A stretch of 64,000 bases of DNA from the NCBI RefSeq assembly GCF_014199335.1, contig NZ_JACIJI010000004.1:186001-250000 (forward strand), read 5' to 3'. A model generated the notes under the pieces. That model ran no database searches. It was not told where the DNA came from and saw only the letters and a program-made list of their open reading frames with translations. The translations under genes and the position numbers were made by a program. Positions 8,752 to 17,555 of the stretch are shown here, in pieces. This DNA comes from Stakelama sediminis (GTDB lineage Bacteria; Pseudomonadota; Alphaproteobacteria; Sphingomonadales; Sphingomonadaceae). Every line of letters begins with the position of its first letter. The stretch's first letter is position 1.

Positions 8752-9900
8752 TTACTTTTCTGTCGAGAATTTGAATTCGATCGTATTCGAATAGGTCTGC
8801 CCCGGATTCAGCGTCGCACTGGGGAAGTTCGGGTGGTTCGGCGCGTCGGGGAATAGCTGGGGTTCGAATACCACGGCGTCGCCCTCACGATACAGATGCT
8901 GCCCCTTGCCGAGCATGGTGCCGTCGAGGAAATTGCCCGAATAGAATTGCAGCCCCGGCGCGTCCGACCATATTTCCAGCACGCGGCCGCTTTTGGGGTC
9001 TTCCAGCCGTGCCATTTGACGGACCTTCCCAACCTGACCGTCAATCACGAAATTGTGATCATAGCCATGGGCATAGCGGATCTGTTCGCTGGAACCGTCG
9101 CGTACGCGCAGGCCGATCCGGGTGGGCTTGCGAAAATCGAACGGTGTGCCCTCCACCGACTCGATTTTGCCCGTCGGGATCAGGGTCGAATCGATCGGTG
9201 TGAAGTGGGAAGCGTTGAGCGTCAGAATATCGTGCATCGCCCCGACCGTGGCCTGGGCGCCCGACAGGTTCCAATAGCTGTGGTTGGAGATGTTGACGAT
9301 CGTGGGCTTGTCGGTGGTCGCCTTATAGACGATTTTCAGCGTGTTTTCCTTGCCCAGCGAATAGGTCGCGGTGACGTGCAGATCGCCGGGATAGCCTTCC
9401 TGCCCGTCTGGGCTGTCATAGGACATGGTGACGCTGGCGATGGGCCCGCTTTTCACCGAATCGATTTTCCACACGCGCTTGTCGAAGCCGTCCGCGCCGC
9501 CATGCAGCGAGTTGGGGCCGTCATTGACGTCGAGCTGATAGGTCTTGCCGTCGAGGGTGAATTTGCCTTTGGCAATTCGGTTGGCGAAGCGGCCAACGGA
9601 AGCGCCGAAATATTGCGGATCGGCAAGATATTCGGCCGGGGTATCATAGCCCAGTACGACATCGTCGATATGGCCCTTACGATCCGGAACCTTCAGGGTG
9701 TGAACCGCGGCGCCCAGCGTCATGATCGACACGGACATGCCGTGATCGTTGGTCAGGGTGACCTTTTCGATAGGGGTGCCGTCGTTCAATTTTCCGAAGG
9801 ATGTGCGTTGAGCGTCCGCGGCCAGTGCGGACGAAGCCATTGCCGTCATTGCTACTCCGAAAACAAGTCCGGCGGATACCAGTTTCATCGGACGCATCAT
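8752..9900 (-). CDS. galM: Aldose 1-epimerase (mutarotase), periplasmic
   Basis: A 382-residue GalM-type mutarotase, interconverting alpha and beta anomers of free aldoses. It starts with a cleavable signal peptide ([23 protein letters not shown]), so it acts in the periplasm. Family motifs include [32 protein letters not shown] [19 protein letters not shown] (conserved His), [11 protein letters not shown] (second conserved His), and the terminal catalytic-Glu region [32 protein letters not shown] lies three to six bases before ATG 9900/9897; either could start. First gene of the operon with the dehydratase and the permease. Periplasmic anomer conversion would feed sugars released from xylan to uptake or oxidation. 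Confidence 0.92.
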   Translation of the reverse strand: MMRPMKLVSAGLVFGVAMTAMASSALAADAQRTSFGKLNDGTPIEKVTLTNDHGMSVSIMTLGAAVHTLKVPDRKGHIDDVVLGYDTPAEYLADPQYFGASVGRFANRIAKGKFTLDGKTYQLDVNDGPNSLHGGADGFDKRVWKIDSVKSGPIASVTMSYDSPDGQEGYPGDLHVTATYSLGKENTLKIVYKATTDKPTIVNISNHSYWNLSGAQATVGAMHDILTLNASHFTPIDSTLIPTGKIESVEGTPFDFRKPTRIGLRVRDGSSEQIRYAHGYDHNFVIDGQVGKVRQMARLEDPKSGRVLEIWSDAPGLQFYSGNFLDGTMLGKGQHLYREGDAVVFEPQLFPDAPNHPNFPSATLNPGQTYSNTIEFKFSTEK

Positions 9901-10135
9901 TCCCCTCCAACGGTAAAGATTATATACTCATACAAATGACAAGGTTTTTGGTCGGAAACAAGTGAAATTTTGCGGCTGATGATTGAGAGCGCCGGAATAA
10001 GGTTAAAATCGATCGCGCTGTCGCGACATTTCGTTTTAATCACGCGCGATAGCAATGATGGTAGCGGTACCGCGTGGGACTTGCTAGCGTAAAACAACCG
10101 GGCCGGAAGCGTCTGGAGTGGCTGGGAGAGTCGAG
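9901..10135. promoter_or_regulatory. Divergent promoter region of the galM operon and GH67 gene
   Basis: This 235-base AT-richer stretch separates the galM operon from the alpha-glucuronidase. On the minus strand TATAAT (9919-9924) is a perfect -10 match, but the nearest TTGTCA-like -35 (9937-9942) is only 12 bases away, so activator dependence is possible. TCAT-ACAA-ATGA (9928-9939) is a small dyad next to it. A LacI-type operator candidate is listed separately. A 66-codon minus-strand frame crossing this region has no ribosome site and is not called. Confidence 0.45.
10059..10073. promoter_or_regulatory. Candidate LacI-family operator
   Basis: TGGTAGCGGTACCGC contains the perfect 10-bp palindrome GCGGTACCGC and starts with TGGTAGCG, the half-site style described for LacI-type xylan/xylose regulators (xyl-box TGGTAGCGCTAACA of Xanthomonas). 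It lies 63 bases before the GH67 start and 159 bases from the galM start, in the region shared by both transcripts. No regulator gene is in the window; assignment rests on motif similarity only. Confidence 0.4.
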
Positions 10136-12298
10136 ATGCGGGTAGAGAGGTTCATGAGCGGGCTGGCGCTGATATTGCTGGCGCTGGTGGGAGCGGGCGT
10201 TGCCCATGCCGAGGACGGTTATGCGCTCTGGCTCCGTTATCGCCCGGTCGGACAGACATGGGATGCGCGCTATACGGCGGCGGCGACGCAACTGGTGCCG
10301 GCAGGCGGCAGCGCCACCATCACGGCGGCGACCAGCGAACTCAATCGCGGTCTGCGCGGGATGCTGGGCGCGGTGCCGGGGCAGGCGGCGTCGGTATCGC
10401 GCGACGGGGCCATCCTGTACGGTACACCCGCAAATTCGCGCGTCATCGCCGCCCTCGATCTGCCGCTGAAAGGATTGGGGAACGACGGATTCGTCATCCG
10501 CTCGGTGCGCGTCAACGGCCATCGCGCCACGGTGATCGCGGCGAACAGCGATGTTGGCGTGCTCTATGGCGTGTTCCGCTTTCTGGAACGGATGGAAACC
10601 CGCGAGCCGCTGGCCGGCGTCGATGTCCGCGATGCGCCGAAGCTGAAGCTTCGGATGCTTAACCACTGGGACAATCTCGATCGTCATGTCGAACGCGGCT
10701 ATGCCGGATTGTCGCTGTGGGACTGGTTCACGCTGCCGGAATGGAAGGCGCCGCGCTATACCGACTATGCCCGTGCCAATGCTTCGATCGGCATCAACGG
10801 CACGGTACTCAACAACGTCAACGCCAATCCCGATATCCTGCGTCCGCGCTTCCTGAAGAAGGTGGCCGCGCTGGCGGATGTGTTCCGCCCTTATGGTATC
10901 CATGTGTACCTATCCGCCAATTTCGGTGCACCGGTCGCGATCGGGGGGCTGAAAACCGCCGACCCGCTAGATCCGAAGGTGCAGGCATGGTGGAAGGCGA
11001 AGGCGGACGAAATCTATCGCCTGATCCCCGATTTCGGCGGGTTTCTGGTCAAGGCCAATTCGGAAGGCCAGCCGGGGCCGCAGGATTATCACCGCACCCA
11101 TGCGCAGGGAGCCAATATGCTGGCTGCCGCGCTGAAACCGCATGGCGGGATCGTGATCTGGCGCGCCTTTGTCTATTCCGCGCAGAACAGCGAGGACCGT
11201 GCCAAACAGGCCTATTCCGAATTCAAGCCGCTCGACGGCAAGTTCGCCGACAATGTCATGGTGCAGGTGAAGAACGGCCCCATCGACTTCCAGCCGCGTG
11301 AGCCGTTCCATCCGCTGTTCGGGGCGATGCCGCATACGCCGCTGATGATGGAAGTGGAGATTACGAAAGAGTATCTCGGCTTCAACACGCACCTTGCCTA
11401 TCTGGGCACGATGTGGGCGGAGGTGCTCGATACCGATACCTGGCAGCACGGGCAGGGTACGACGGTTGCCCGGGTGCTGGAGGACGGCAAGGGAACGGGC
11501 CTGACCGGCATGGCGGGCGTATCCAATATCGGCAACGACCGCGACTGGACGGGGTCGGAGTTCGATCAGGCCAACTGGTATGCGTTCGGGCGCCTTGCCT
11601 GGAATCCGCAAGGGTCGGCGGAGGCGATCGCGCGCGACTGGACGAAGATGACCTGGGGCGAAAATCCGCAAATGGTCGATGCGATCGTCGGCATGATGAT
11701 GGAATCGCGTGAAGCGGTGGTGAATTACATGACTCCGCTGGGCCTCGCGCATCAGATGGCGACCGGGCATCATCACGGGCCGGGACCATGGGTCCACAAT
11801 CTGTCGCGCCCGGAATGGAATCCGGTCTATTACAATCGTGCCGACGCGAACGGCATCGGATTCGACCGTAGCGCGACCGGCAGCGATGCGATTGCTCAAT
11901 ATGCGCCCCATGTCGCGGCACTGTTCGGGTCGCTGAATACGGTGCCGGACAAGGATTTGTTGTGGTTCCATCACGTCCCCTGGACCTATCGGATGCGGTC
12001 GGGCCAGACGCTGTGGGATTCGCTGATCGATCATTATGACAAGGGCGTCGCCACGGTGGCGCAGATGCAGCGGACCTGGGCCTTGCTGAAGCCTTATATC
12101 GACAAGCAGCGCTTCGATGAGGAAACCGCGTTCATGGAAATCCAGCATCATGACGCCTTGTGGTGGCGCAACGCGTCCATTGCCTATTTCCAGAGCCTGT
12201 CGAAGCTGCCGCTACCGGCCGGACATGCTGAACCGCCCCATGACCTGCGCTATTATGAGGCGATCAAGACGCCCTATGCGCCCGGCCAGGCGGAATAA
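10136..12298 (+). CDS. aguA: GH67 alpha-glucuronidase
   Basis: A 720-residue exported glycoside hydrolase of family 67, which removes (4-O-methyl)glucuronic acid from the non-reducing end of xylo-oligosaccharides. Signal peptide MSGLALILLALVGAGVAHA at the N-terminus. Family segments: AEDGYALWLRYRPV near the start, LNHWDNLDRHVERGYAGLSLWDW, YGIHVYLSANFGAPVAIGGLKTADPLD, DFGGFLVKANSEGQPGPQDYHRTHAQGAN (the invariant glutamate region), NGPIDFQPREPFHPLFGAM and DLLWFHHVPW toward the C-terminus. ATG 10136 is preferred over GTG 10118 because GGGAG lies about ten bases upstream of it. Divergent from the mutarotase/dehydratase/permease operon, with which it forms a glucuronoxylan-use locus. Confidence 0.95.
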   Translation: MRVERFMSGLALILLALVGAGVAHAEDGYALWLRYRPVGQTWDARYTAAATQLVPAGGSATITAATSELNRGLRGMLGAVPGQAASVSRDGAILYGTPANSRVIAALDLPLKGLGNDGFVIRSVRVNGHRATVIAANSDVGVLYGVFRFLERMETREPLAGVDVRDAPKLKLRMLNHWDNLDRHVERGYAGLSLWDWFTLPEWKAPRYTDYARANASIGINGTVLNNVNANPDILRPRFLKKVAALADVFRPYGIHVYLSANFGAPVAIGGLKTADPLDPKVQAWWKAKADEIYRLIPDFGGFLVKANSEGQPGPQDYHRTHAQGANMLAAALKPHGGIVIWRAFVYSAQNSEDRAKQAYSEFKPLDGKFADNVMVQVKNGPIDFQPREPFHPLFGAMPHTPLMMEVEITKEYLGFNTHLAYLGTMWAEVLDTDTWQHGQGTTVARVLEDGKGTGLTGMAGVSNIGNDRDWTGSEFDQANWYAFGRLAWNPQGSAEAIARDWTKMTWGENPQMVDAIVGMMMESREAVVNYMTPLGLAHQMATGHHHGPGPWVHNLSRPEWNPVYYNRADANGIGFDRSATGSDAIAQYAPHVAALFGSLNTVPDKDLLWFHHVPWTYRMRSGQTLWDSLIDHYDKGVATVAQMQRTWALLKPYIDKQRFDEETAFMEIQHHDALWWRNASIAYFQSLSKLPLPAGHAEPPHDLRYYEAIKTPYAPGQAE

Positions 12299-12427
12299 TC
12301 CGGTTTTGCCAGAGAGGGCCTGACGCGACCGGTGCAGGGATAGCGAAACACTTTCCTTGCGAAATCAGGATGTTCAACTTTCAGTCGCTAGCCATTGGGT
12401 TGCGGCGGGCAAACGGCGTGCGCCAAA

Positions 12428-12523
12428 TGCATCGGCAGTTGCATCCTGAGCAGCCTTAATAAGGTTGCAAAAGCAGACGGGTAAATTTACCTGCCGATGC
12501 AATAGTTGCTTAGGCAGGTAAAT
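12428..12523 (+). promoter_or_regulatory. MarR-operon leader with mutually exclusive hairpins / operator dyads
   Basis: Three dyads lie just before the marR start. A: TGCATCGGCAG (12428-12438) pairs perfectly with CTGCCGATGCA (12491-12501). B: ATTTACCTGCC (12485-12495) pairs perfectly with GGCAGGTAAAT (12513-12523). C: TTGCATCCT (12439-12447) pairs with AGGTTGCAA (12462-12470), one mismatch. A and B share 12491-12495 and cannot form together. B covers AGG (12517-12518 region), the only Shine-Dalgarno candidate, ending one base before ATG 12525. As DNA, B is also a plausible MarR autoregulatory operator. Confidence 0.55.
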
Positions 12524-12524
12524 A

Positions 12525-13001
12525 ATGGACCCATTCTACACGCCCGAAACCTTTTTTCCGCGCGCCTCGCTGGGGTATCTGCTGCGTCGGCTGAACAAGC
12601 TGGGCAGCAACCGCGTGGAGGATGCGTTCGACGGAAACGACATAACCTTTACGCAATGGGCGGTGCTTGCGCTGGTGGCGAACAAGATCGCCTGCACCTG
12701 TTCGTCGCTGTCAAAGGATCTGGGCCATAATAGCGGTGCCATGACCCGCGTGCTCGACCAGCTTGAGGAGCGCGGATTGTTGAAACGGGTCAGGGATGAT
12801 TGCGATCGGCGCGTCACCAGGCTGACCGTCACTCCGGCCGGCACCGTTCAGCTCGAACAGCTTGCCGCTATCGTCATGGATGTCTGGAACGATATTCTGG
12901 ATGGCGCTGACCATGAAGAAGTGCGTCAGCTTATCGCCCTTCTGAACAAGCTTCTGGCGCGCTTCGAGGCGCTTGAAGACAAAGCGGAGGCGTCGAAATG
13001 A
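12525..13001 (+). CDS. MarR-family transcriptional regulator
   Basis: A 158-residue winged-helix dimeric regulator. The DNA-binding core is FTQWAVLALVANKIACTCSSLSKDLGHNSGAMTRVLDQLEERGLLKRVRDDCDRRVTRLTVTPAG, with recognition helix in SGAMTRVLDQLEERG and the wing DDCDRRVTRLTVT (DxRxxxLxLT-type). N- and C-terminal helices form the dimer. It carries three cysteines around the DNA-binding domain: C57, C59 (a CxC pair) and C93 in the wing, which could make it thiol-responsive. It is first in the operon with a NodT/EmrA/EmrB efflux system (ATGA overlap with the next gene) and is therefore the likely local repressor, probably acting at the dyads just upstream. Confidence 0.92.
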   Translation: MDPFYTPETFFPRASLGYLLRRLNKLGSNRVEDAFDGNDITFTQWAVLALVANKIACTCSSLSKDLGHNSGAMTRVLDQLEERGLLKRVRDDCDRRVTRLTVTPAGTVQLEQLAAIVMDVWNDILDGADHEEVRQLIALLNKLLARFEALEDKAEASK

Positions 13002-14437
13002 AGCGCTTTCTGTTATCCGCCCCGGCGCTTGCTGCGCTGGCGCTGGCCGGATGTGCCGCGCCGCATACCGAAGTTGCAGTGGATGCCGTCAAGGCGCCGG
13101 CTTTGGGTCTGAGCGACAGCGATGCGCCCCGGATCGATACGGACTGGTGGAAGGCGCTGGGCGACCCGCAACTCGACCATATTGTCGACGATGCGCTGTC
13201 GGGCAGCCCCACGCTGCAATCGGCGATGGCGCGCGTGCGTCTGGCGCAAAGTGCGCTGCAGGGAGCGGATGCGGCGACGAAACCACAGATCGCAGCCGAC
13301 GCCAATGAGCAGTTTGAGCGGCTCAGCAGCGTCTATATCATTCCGCCTCCCTATGGCGGCACGTTTCGCTGGGTCGGGCAGGCACAGGCCAATCTGAACT
13401 GGAATCTCGACTTCTGGGGGCAGCAGGCCGATGCCGTGCGGCAGGCACGCGACAGCGCGAACGCAGCGGCACTCGATTACGACGCGGCACGGCTGGCCCT
13501 CGCGGGCTCGGTGGTGCAGACCTATATCGAACTGGTGCGTGCCGAACGCCAGATCGCCATCGCGCAATCCACCGTCGATCAGCGATCGCAGTCTCTGCAC
13601 CTCGCCAAAGTGCGGGTGAAGAGCCAGCTTGCCAGCAATATCGACGTTCAGGCATCGCAGACCCTGCTCGCTCAGGCGCAACAGGCGGTGATCCGTGCAA
13701 AGGGGCAGCGCGAACAGGTTGTCCACGCGCTGGCGCTGCTCGCCGGACAGGGTGCGAACTATTATTCCACGATCCGGCCCACGCAATTGAAGCTCGACAC
13801 GCTGTTGCCGCTTCCCAAGGCGCTTCCGGCTGACCTGCTGGCGCGGCGTCCCGATATTCTGAGCGCTCGTGCCCGCATTGCTGCTGCCGCCGCCGGGCGT
13901 CAGGTCGCGCGCAAGGCATTTTATCCGAACGTCAATCTGCTTGGTCTGGTCGGATTGCAGGCGCTGGGGATCGGCAACCTCTTTTCCAGCGATGCCTCGA
14001 CCTATGGCGGCGGTGCGGCAATTCACCTGCCGATTTTTGAGGGCGGAAAGCTGCGTGCCGATTATGAAGGCGCCACCGCGAAGGTCGATGCCGCGATCGC
14101 AAGCTATAATCAGGCGGTATTGGGGGCGGTGCGTCAGACCGCCGATGCGCTCAGCCGCTATCATACCCTGACCGGCGATCTTGCCGAACAGCGCAAGGCC
14201 GTCGCCGGACTGGCCGAAGTACGCAGACTGAACAATGTGCGCGTCTCCACCGGTCTTAATTCGCGGCTCGATCTGATCGGTTCCGATGTACGCCTGCTCG
14301 AAGCGCGTCAGGCCGCCGCCAATCTTCAGGCCGATAAGGCCGTTGCCGAAATTCAGTTGCTGGTCGCTGTCGGCGGCGGGTTCGATCCCGACTCCGCCGG
14401 TGCGTCCACCGCCTCCGTCACAAGGGCTGCCCAATGA
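12998..14437 (+). CDS. Outer-membrane efflux lipoprotein, NodT/TolC family
   Basis: A 479-residue outer-membrane channel component of a tripartite efflux pump. The N-terminus MKRFLLSAPALAALALAGC ends in a lipobox with lipidated C19. The protein has the two internal OEP repeats typical of the NodT family (WWKALGDPQLDHIVDDAL, then ARVRLAQSAL; PKALPADLLARRPDILSARARIAAAAA; ASTYGGGAAIHLPIFEGGKLRADYEGA). It forms a trimeric beta-barrel with a long periplasmic alpha-helical tunnel. Overlaps the marR stop (ATGA) and in turn overlaps emrA (ATGA), so all members should be co-translated. Exports whatever the EmrAB partner delivers; the drug range is not predictable. Confidence 0.93.
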   Translation: MKRFLLSAPALAALALAGCAAPHTEVAVDAVKAPALGLSDSDAPRIDTDWWKALGDPQLDHIVDDALSGSPTLQSAMARVRLAQSALQGADAATKPQIAADANEQFERLSSVYIIPPPYGGTFRWVGQAQANLNWNLDFWGQQADAVRQARDSANAAALDYDAARLALAGSVVQTYIELVRAERQIAIAQSTVDQRSQSLHLAKVRVKSQLASNIDVQASQTLLAQAQQAVIRAKGQREQVVHALALLAGQGANYYSTIRPTQLKLDTLLPLPKALPADLLARRPDILSARARIAAAAAGRQVARKAFYPNVNLLGLVGLQALGIGNLFSSDASTYGGGAAIHLPIFEGGKLRADYEGATAKVDAAIASYNQAVLGAVRQTADALSRYHTLTGDLAEQRKAVAGLAEVRRLNNVRVSTGLNSRLDLIGSDVRLLEARQAAANLQADKAVAEIQLLVAVGGGFDPDSAGASTASVTRAAQ

Positions 14438-15666
14438 ACGATATGGTCCATGATATGAACGATTCCCGTGAACCGCTGGAAGAGCGGCTTGCCGAAGAAA
14501 GCGTCCCGCAGGTGGAAACGGCTGCGCCGGAAGAGCCTGGTCGTCCGAAAGCGCGCCGCAAATTGCTGACCATCTTGGCGATTGTGGTGGTTCTGGCGGC
14601 GCTGGTCTATGGCGGCTACCGGCTGTTTTTCTCTCCTCCCAGTGAATCGACTGACGACGCCTATGTCGGTGGAGACATGGTGGCGATCACCGCGCGCGAT
14701 CCCGGCACCGTTACCGCCATCTATGCGGACGATACGCAGCGGGTGAAGGCCGGAGAGCCGCTGATCGACCTCGATCCCGCTACGGCGGATGTCGAGCTTC
14801 AGGCCGCTGCCGCACAGCTTGGGCAGGCGGTGCGCGGTGTGCGCGGCGACTTTTCTCAGGTGAATGCCGCCCGCGCATCAGTGGTGCAGGCGCGTGCCGA
14901 TCTCGCCCGTGCTCGCAACGATCTTTCCCGTCGTCAGGAAGCGGCACAGCAGGGTGCGGTTTCGGGCGAGGAGGTTTCGCACGCGGCGGATACGGTGAAG
15001 ACCGCCGGCGCGTCGCTCAACCTTGCCGAGAGCAAGCTCGCTCAGGCGCAGACACAGGTGCAGGGCACCAATGTGCGCGACAATCCCGCGGTGCTCGCGG
15101 CGATCGCCGCCTATCGCCGCGCCGCGATCCGGCGCAGTCATATGCACATTGTCGCACCGATCAGTGGTACGATCGCTAAACGCACCGTGCAGATCGGACA
15201 GCAGGTCAATGCCGGAACGCCGCTGATGGCGGTGGTGCCGCTTCGCCGGGTCTGGATCGACGCCAATTTCCGGGAAACCCAGTTGTCGGATCTGCGGGTC
15301 GGTCAGCCGGCGACGATCACGACCGACGTCTATGGCGGCAAGGTGGTGTATCACGGCCATGTCGAGGGACTGGGCGCGGGCAGCGGCAATGCTTTCGCGC
15401 TGCTGCCGCCGCAGAATGCAAGCGGCAACTGGATCAAGATCGTGCAGCGGGTTCCCGTGCGGATCGTGCTCGATCCGAATGAACTGGCAAAGCACCCGCT
15501 TCGTATCGGTCTTTCCGTCAAGGTCGATGTCGATACCAGTAACGTTTCGGGCACGCTGCTCGGTGCGCAGGCGAAGGCGCCCTTTGCGCCACAGGCCAGC
15601 GATACCGGCGGGGATGCCGTTCAGACGAAGATCGATCAGATCATCGCTGCCAATACGGGACGCTGA
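14434..15666 (+). CDS. emrA: EmrA/HlyD-family membrane fusion protein
   Basis: A 410-residue periplasmic adaptor that links the inner-membrane transporter to the outer-membrane channel. Charged N-terminal cytoplasmic stretch (residues 1-45), one transmembrane helix (LLTILAIVVVLAALVYGGYRLFF split by glycine), then the biotinyl-lipoyl-like half STDDAYVGGDMVAITARDPGTV, a long alpha-helical hairpin (ADVELQAAAAQLGQAV through the SKLAQAQTQVQG stretch), the second lipoyl half IVAPISGTIAKRTVQIGQQV and a beta-barrel domain. This is the EmrA layout rather than the RND adaptor layout. Overlaps nodT by four bases and ends two bases before emrB. Confidence 0.93.
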   Translation: MNDMVHDMNDSREPLEERLAEESVPQVETAAPEEPGRPKARRKLLTILAIVVVLAALVYGGYRLFFSPPSESTDDAYVGGDMVAITARDPGTVTAIYADDTQRVKAGEPLIDLDPATADVELQAAAAQLGQAVRGVRGDFSQVNAARASVVQARADLARARNDLSRRQEAAQQGAVSGEEVSHAADTVKTAGASLNLAESKLAQAQTQVQGTNVRDNPAVLAAIAAYRRAAIRRSHMHIVAPISGTIAKRTVQIGQQVNAGTPLMAVVPLRRVWIDANFRETQLSDLRVGQPATITTDVYGGKVVYHGHVEGLGAGSGNAFALLPPQNASGNWIKIVQRVPVRIVLDPNELAKHPLRIGLSVKVDVDTSNVSGTLLGAQAKAPFAPQASDTGGDAVQTKIDQIIAANTGR

Positions 15667-15668
15667 TC

Positions 15669-17210
15669 ATGGAAAAGGGTGGTGCGTTGCCCCCCATGAC
15701 GGGGCTGGCGCTGGGGCTGACTGCCTTTGCCCTTGCGCTCGGCACCTTCATGCAGGTGCTCGATTCGACGATTGCCAATGTGTCGTTGCCTACCATCGCC
15801 GGTAATCTGGGCGTCAGCGCGGATAACGGCACCTGGGTGGTGACCTCCTTCGTCGTTGCAAACGGGGTTACGGTACCGCTGACCGGCTGGCTGATGGGAC
15901 GTTTCGGGGTGGTTCGCACCTTTGTCGCATCGGTGGCGCTATTCACCTTCGCATCTTTTCTGTGCGGACTGGCCTGGAACCTCAATGTCCTGATCCTGTT
16001 CCGGATTTTTCAAGGTGCGGTATCCGGTCCGATGATTCCGGGCAGTCAGGCGCTGCTGATTTCCATCTTCCCGGAAAATAAACGTTCGACGGCACTGGGA
16101 GTCTGGTCGATCACGACCCTGATCGGGCCGGTCGCCGGGCCGATCCTGGGCGGATATATTTCCGACAATTATCACTGGAGCTGGATCTTCCTGATCAACG
16201 TGCCGGTGGGGATCATTTGCGCATTCCTGTGCTGGCGCGGTCTGAGAGACCGGGAAACGCCCACCCGCAATATCCCCATCGACAAGGTCGGCGTCTGGAT
16301 GCTGGTCATCTGGGTCGGTGCGCTGCAAATCGTGCTCGACAAGGGCAAGGATGCGGACTGGTTCCATTCGACGGTTATTGTCGTTGCGGCGGTCGTTGCG
16401 GCGGTCATCTTTGTCGCCTGGATCATCTGGGAACTGACGGATGCCCATCCGGCGGTTGATCTCTGGCTGTTTCGCGGACGGAATTTCACGCTCGGCACGA
16501 TTGCTTTTTGCATGGGCTATGCGGTCTTTTTCGCCAACGTCCTCCTGATGCCGCTGTGGATGCAGACCCAGTTGGGATATACGGCGACCTGGGCGGGACT
16601 GGTGGCGGCGCCAAGCGGTGTCGTTGCCATTATCTGCACTCCCATCATGGCCCGGCTCAGTGGTAAAATGGATGCACGGATGCTGGCGACGATTGCCTTT
16701 GTGGCGTTTGCCGTGTCGTTCTTCATGCGCGCGGAGTTCACGACGCAGGGTGATTTCTGGACCTATACCATGCCGATGCTGGTGCAGGGGGTGGCGATGA
16801 GCTGTTTCTTCCTTGCCATGCTGAATATCCAGCTTGACGGTATTCCACCCGAACAGCTTCCCTCCGCCACCGGCATTTCCAACTTTGCGAGAATGACCAG
16901 CGGCAGTTTTGCCGCGTCGATCGTCACCACCATGTGGGACCGCAGGGAAGCGCTGCATCAGAGCCGGATGTCCGAACATTTCACGGCGTTCGCGCCCGGA
17001 TATCGGCAGGCGGTGGACAAGCTGGAATCCCTTGGCGCGAATGCGTTGCAGGCTTCCGGTGCCATCACGCACCAGATGGTCCAGCAGGCCTATCTGCTGT
17101 CGGTGGACGACCTGTTCTGGGTTTCGGGCTGGATTTCGATCGTCATGATCGTGCTGGTCTGGTTCGCACGTCGGCCGAAGGGCGACACGGGCCATGTGGC
17201 TGCGGAATGA
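15669..17210 (+). CDS. emrB: EmrB/QacA-type (DHA2) 14-helix MFS drug exporter
   Basis: A 513-residue inner-membrane proton antiporter of the DHA2 family with 14 predicted helices. Motif C-like and family signatures are visible: FMQVLDSTIANVSLPTIAG in helix 1 (D1 motif LDxTVxNVALP), DNGTWVVTSFVVANGVTVPLTGWL, RIFQGAVSGPMIPGSQALL, SITTLIGPVAGPILGGYISDNYHWSWIFLINVPVG. It ends with a cytoplasmic GDTGHVAAE tail. Together with the two preceding genes it makes a complete tripartite pump for hydrophobic compounds. A perfect 11-bp dyad follows the stop (17217-17250). Confidence 0.94.
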   Translation: MEKGGALPPMTGLALGLTAFALALGTFMQVLDSTIANVSLPTIAGNLGVSADNGTWVVTSFVVANGVTVPLTGWLMGRFGVVRTFVASVALFTFASFLCGLAWNLNVLILFRIFQGAVSGPMIPGSQALLISIFPENKRSTALGVWSITTLIGPVAGPILGGYISDNYHWSWIFLINVPVGIICAFLCWRGLRDRETPTRNIPIDKVGVWMLVIWVGALQIVLDKGKDADWFHSTVIVVAAVVAAVIFVAWIIWELTDAHPAVDLWLFRGRNFTLGTIAFCMGYAVFFANVLLMPLWMQTQLGYTATWAGLVAAPSGVVAIICTPIMARLSGKMDARMLATIAFVAFAVSFFMRAEFTTQGDFWTYTMPMLVQGVAMSCFFLAMLNIQLDGIPPEQLPSATGISNFARMTSGSFAASIVTTMWDRREALHQSRMSEHFTAFAPGYRQAVDKLESLGANALQASGAITHQMVQQAYLLSVDDLFWVSGWISIVMIVLVWFARRPKGDTGHVAAE

Positions 17211-17216
17211 CGACGA

Positions 17217-17250
17217 CGGGTATTGCGCGATGGCGTATCCGCAATACCCG
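17217..17250 (+). terminator. Hairpin after emrB, candidate terminator
   Basis: CGGGTATTGCG (17217-17227) and CGCAATACCCG (17240-17250) form a perfect 11-bp stem with a 12-base loop, starting seven bases after the emrB stop. No T-run follows, so termination may need Rho or the hairpin may mainly protect the transcript end. Confidence 0.5.
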
Positions 17251-17476
17251 CCGCCGGCGGCATCGATCGAAGCGTCCGGAAAAACCGATGCCGCATCCCG
17301 CGCTCTCGCCTGCAAGATACGCCGCAGGCGCCCTTCTCAGAGCGCAAGTCCGATCAGGTTGGTTGCCGTATAACCGTCCGTGCTATTGCCGCTCATGATC
17401 GTCATATGGTGGCATGGCAAAAGTCTCCGGCATTGATGTCGGCGCTACCACCCTGAAGCTGATGCCCAGTGTCGTG

Positions 17477-17515
17477 CGATTTATGTCCGGGGAATTTCCG
17501 CGGCGTCGATTTATG
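17477..17515. promoter_or_regulatory. Direct repeat CGATTTATG x2 upstream of response regulator
   Basis: CGATTTATG occurs at 17477-17485 and again at 17507-17515, 30 bases apart start to start (about three helical turns), ending 40 bases before the regulator start. OmpR-type regulators bind direct repeats, usually spaced about one turn, so autoregulation is possible but unproven. Confidence 0.25.
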
Positions 17516-17555
17516 GAAACATGCCAAACACAAATGGTGGTACAAGCCGTGCGGT

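Larger units (their letters stand above)
17211..17555. other. 345-base gap between efflux operon and two-component system
   Basis: No convincing gene is seen. It holds an 11-bp inverted repeat at its left end (17217-17250), and a pair of direct repeats near its right end (17477-17515). Small frames on both strands lack ribosome sites or recognisable sequence. The right half presumably carries the promoter of the response regulator gene. Confidence 0.6.

Noticed and set aside
9897..10097. 66-codon minus-strand frame in the galM/GH67 promoter region
   Set aside because: TTG start without ribosome site, AT-rich promoter sequence and overlap with galM start.
17339..17404. Short minus-strand frame ending in TATNLIGLAL in the emrB/response-regulator gap
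   Set aside because: Only 22 codons, no ribosome site and no recognisable family.
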